NCBI GenBank assembly: GCA_049792815.1
Contig: JBARBG010000072.1
Span: forward strand, 1-16,188
DNA from: DAIDKA01 sp049792815
GTDB lineage: Bacteria; Pseudomonadota; Gammaproteobacteria; Steroidobacterales; Steroidobacteraceae
DNA: 16,188 nt
Direction: 5' to 3'
The translations under genes were made by a program, and so were the position numbers. The notes beneath the pieces were generated by a model. The model worked only from the letters and a program-made list of their open reading frames with translations. It did not search any database and was not told where the DNA came from. Every line of letters starts with the position of its first letter. The first letter of the stretch is position 1. Shown piece after piece: positions 14,906 through 16,188 of this stretch.

Positions 14906-15874
14906 CTAGAAATCGGCTGGACTGGACACCCCATTGGCGCCCTTTCCCAGCACATGGGTATAAAGCTGCGTAGTGGTCACATCCGCATGGCCCAACAGCT
15001 CCTGCACCGTGCGGATGTCATAGCCGCGCTCCAGCATGTGCGTGGCAAAGCAGTGGCGCAGCGTGTGACAGGTGGCCGGCTTGCTGATGCCGGAGCGCCG
15101 CACGGCCGCGCGCATCTGCCGCTGCATCGATGACTCCGTCACATGATGGCGACGACGAATTCCGGTGCGCGGGTCCCGGCTCGCATCGAGTGCCGGAAAA
15201 ACGTATTGCCAGGCCCATTCCAGCGCAGCTCCCGGATTCTTGTGCTCGACCGCCGGAGGCAGCTCGACTCCACCAAAGCCACCCTGGACCGCAAGGCGAT
15301 GCCGCTCCCGGACCGAGTCCAGATGCACCTGCAGCGATGGCACCACGAGCGCCGGCAGCACCGTGACCCGATCCTTACCGCCTTTGCCGTTGCGCACCAT
15401 GATCTGGCCGCGGTCGAAGTCCAGATCCTGAACGCGCAGGCGCAGGCACTCCATGAGGCGCAAACCACCGCCATACAGAAGCGTCCCCACCAGCCAATAC
15501 ACCCCCGAAAGCTGTGCGAGAAGCGCACGCGTCTCCTCACGCGTGAGCACCAGCGGCAAGCGACGCGGCTTACGCGCCTTGACGATATTGTCGAGCCACG
15601 GCAGGTCCTGCTTCAGGACATGTCGATACAGAAACAGCACCGCAGCCAGCGCCTGATTCTGCGTGGCCGCCGCCACATTCCCATGAACCGCCAAGCTGCT
15701 TAAGAATGCCTCAACCTCAACCGCCCCCAATTCCCGCGGATGCCGCTTGCCGTTAAACAGAATGTACCGCCTGACCCAGAAGACATACTGCGCTTCCGTC
15801 CGGTAGCTGTAGTGCCGCACACGCACGGCATCGCGAACCTGATCAAGTAGGCGTGGCTTGGCAGGTTCGGCCAT
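14906..15874 (-). CDS. intI: Integron integrase (IntI-type tyrosine recombinase)
   Basis: This 322-residue site-specific recombinase has an N-terminal SAM-like DNA-binding domain (about 8-95) and a catalytic domain with Arg139 (YGGGLRLMECLRL), Lys164/167 (NGKGGKDR), His270 and Arg273 (CHTLRHCFATH), His296 (LLGHADVTTT) and Tyr305 (LYTHV). The segment HKNPGAALEWAWQYVFPALD (211-230), then RDPRTGIRRRHH, is the insert that marks integron integrases and separates them from XerC, XerD and phage integrases. The end GVSSPADF also matches the family. It would recombine attC cassettes with the attI site beyond its start. The ATG at 15874 follows no clear ribosome-binding site. All catalytic residues are intact, so it appears functional. 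I do not assign a class: residue-level comparison to known IntI types is needed. Confidence 0.95.
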   Translation of the reverse strand: MAEPAKPRLLDQVRDAVRVRHYSYRTEAQYVFWVRRYILFNGKRHPRELGAVEVEAFLSSLAVHGNVAAATQNQALAAVLFLYRHVLKQDLPWLDNIVKARKPRRLPLVLTREETRALLAQLSGVYWLVGTLLYGGGLRLMECLRLRVQDLDFDRGQIMVRNGKGGKDRVTVLPALVVPSLQVHLDSVRERHRLAVQGGFGGVELPPAVEHKNPGAALEWAWQYVFPALDASRDPRTGIRRRHHVTESSMQRQMRAAVRRSGISKPATCHTLRHCFATHMLERGYDIRTVQELLGHADVTTTQLYTHVLGKGANGVSSPADF

Positions 15875-15979
15875 GCAGCATTTGCCCGTAGCTTATTGAC
15901 GGCTTTCCACTCTAGTGCTCTAGTCAATACAATCACCTATGCCGGATCAACCCGCATATATGGTCGAAATGCAGCATTT
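15873..15979 (+). repeat. 11-bp direct repeat across the intI start and the attI region
   Basis: ATGCAGCATTT occurs at 15873-15883, overlapping the intI start codon, and again at 15969-15979. The start points are 96 bases apart. Class 1 attI sites contain two direct repeats bound by the integrase, so these could be accessory binding sites, though one copy reaches into the gene. The second copy is also part of a perfect inverted repeat, GAAATGC-A-GCATTTC (15966-15980). Confidence 0.45.
15896..15933 (+). promoter_or_regulatory. Candidate cassette promoter (Pc-like) pointing toward attI
   Basis: Two overlapping sigma-70-like arrangements face the attI site. The first is TTGACG (15896-15901), 17 bases, then TCTAGT (15919-15924). 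The second is TTTCCA (15904-15909), 18 bases, then TACAAT (15928-15933). Either would read through the core site into the cassettes. A direct repeat CTCTAGT (15910-15916 and 15918-15924) lies within it. No convincing promoter for intI itself, and no LexA-type box that I recognise, was found on the other strand. Confidence 0.4.
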
Positions 15980-16016
15980 CTCATCCACGCTTCTATTCGC
16001 GAAATAAGCGTTAGGC
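15966..16016 (+). other. attI: Candidate attI site with GTTAGGC core
   Basis: GTTAGGC at 16010-16016 fits the integron core site GTTRRRY, with recombination expected between G16010 and T16011. It is preceded by AAATAAGC, comparable to the AAACAAA before the class 1 attI core. It lies 136 bases upstream of the intI start, on the side where attI sits in integrons, and is oriented for cassettes to lie to the right. A perfect inverted repeat (15966-15980) and the palindrome TTCGCGAA (15996-16003) lie just before it. The left boundary is my estimate. Confidence 0.65.
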
Positions 16017-16022
16017 TGCAGG

Positions 16023-16188
16023 ATGAATCCTCAGGCAACAGCGCAGGTCCGGGGCAGTGGCAGTGAGGGAGAGATCGGGATACTGCCCGTGCCGCCGTGT
16101 CTGGTGTTGCGGCAATTATTGTCGCGGCGCGATCGTCGGCAGCGTCCTTGTTCACCGACACCTTTGGCCTTTTCCCACACTCTGAATC
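16023..16188 (+). CDS. Possible first cassette open frame, partial (runs off window)
   Basis: From an ATG 7 bases after the attI core, 55 codons stay open to the window edge without a stop. The reading starts MNPQATAQVRGSGSEGEIGI and matches no family I know. Gene cassettes usually place a start codon this close to the core, which is the main support. Against it are a poor ribosome-binding site, an arginine- and proline-rich end and no homology. A small inverted repeat AGGAT-GA-ATCCT (16020-16031) spans the start. No attC R-type box (RYYYAAC) was found before the edge, so the cassette end lies outside, or this is non-coding sequence. Confidence 0.25.
   Translation, partial: MNPQATAQVRGSGSEGEIGILPVPPCLVLRQLLSRRDRRQRPCSPTPLAFSHTLN

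Noticed and set aside
15143..15703. 186-codon open frame on the plus strand within intI
   Set aside because: It is antisense to conserved integrase sequence and the product is rich in Arg, Gln and His without a fold signature.
15937..16161. 74-codon open frame on the minus strand across the attI region
   Set aside because: It crosses the core site and repeats, has no family resemblance and no ribosome-binding site; a gene spanning attI would be disrupted by cassette insertion.
1..16188. CRISPR array, tRNA or rRNA genes, insertion sequence ends
   Set aside because: No regularly spaced repeats, no tRNA-like cloverleaf, no rRNA segments and no transposase or terminal inverted repeats were seen; the only recombinase is IntI.

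Overview
This GC-rich window looks like chromosomal DNA of a proteobacterium. The dense gene packing, GTG and TTG starts, Tat and Sec leader peptides, peptidase content and chromosomal-type integron integrase resemble Xanthomonadales, Nevskiales or Steroidobacter-like Gammaproteobacteria. That placement is inference: there is no rRNA or marker gene to fix it.

Layout. (A) 1-4842, minus strand: a probable operon of a secreted S9 peptidase, a short DUF2214-like membrane protein, a Tat-targeted gluconate 2-dehydrogenase subunit 3-like protein and a GMC flavoprotein dehydrogenase. The start of a secreted amidohydrolase follows and runs off the left edge. (B) 5022-9648: a GNAT acetyltransferase (plus), converging with a secreted S53 peptidase (minus), then a cytoplasmic S9 peptidase and a decayed SRPBCC/AHSA1-like gene, both minus. 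(C) 9759-11312, plus: a CBS-domain protein and an SDR that carries a signal peptide-like leader. (D) 11318-14842, minus: five closely spaced genes in transcription order, namely an ArsR-type regulator, a small membrane coiled-coil protein, a membrane-anchored MDR oxidoreductase, an aldo/keto reductase and a DsbA-like oxidoreductase. A promoter overlapping an inverted repeat lies in front of the regulator. (E) 14906-16188: an integron integrase gene (minus), followed by a non-coding stretch with repeats, a promoter candidate and an attI-type core site GTTAGGC at 16010. The cassette array would continue past the right edge.

How the parts fit. Region A couples peptide breakdown with an exported flavin dehydrogenase; the small subunit would carry the leaderless GMC subunit through the Tat pathway. 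Region B adds two more peptidases, so peptide use is a local theme. Region D looks like a self-regulated redox operon of unknown trigger. Region E is the start of an integron platform and the most notable system here: integrase, attI and a cassette promoter candidate are visible, but no attC site is seen inside the window. Two genes, at 2556 and 9297, appear to have lost internal segments compared with their families, which hints at local gene decay.
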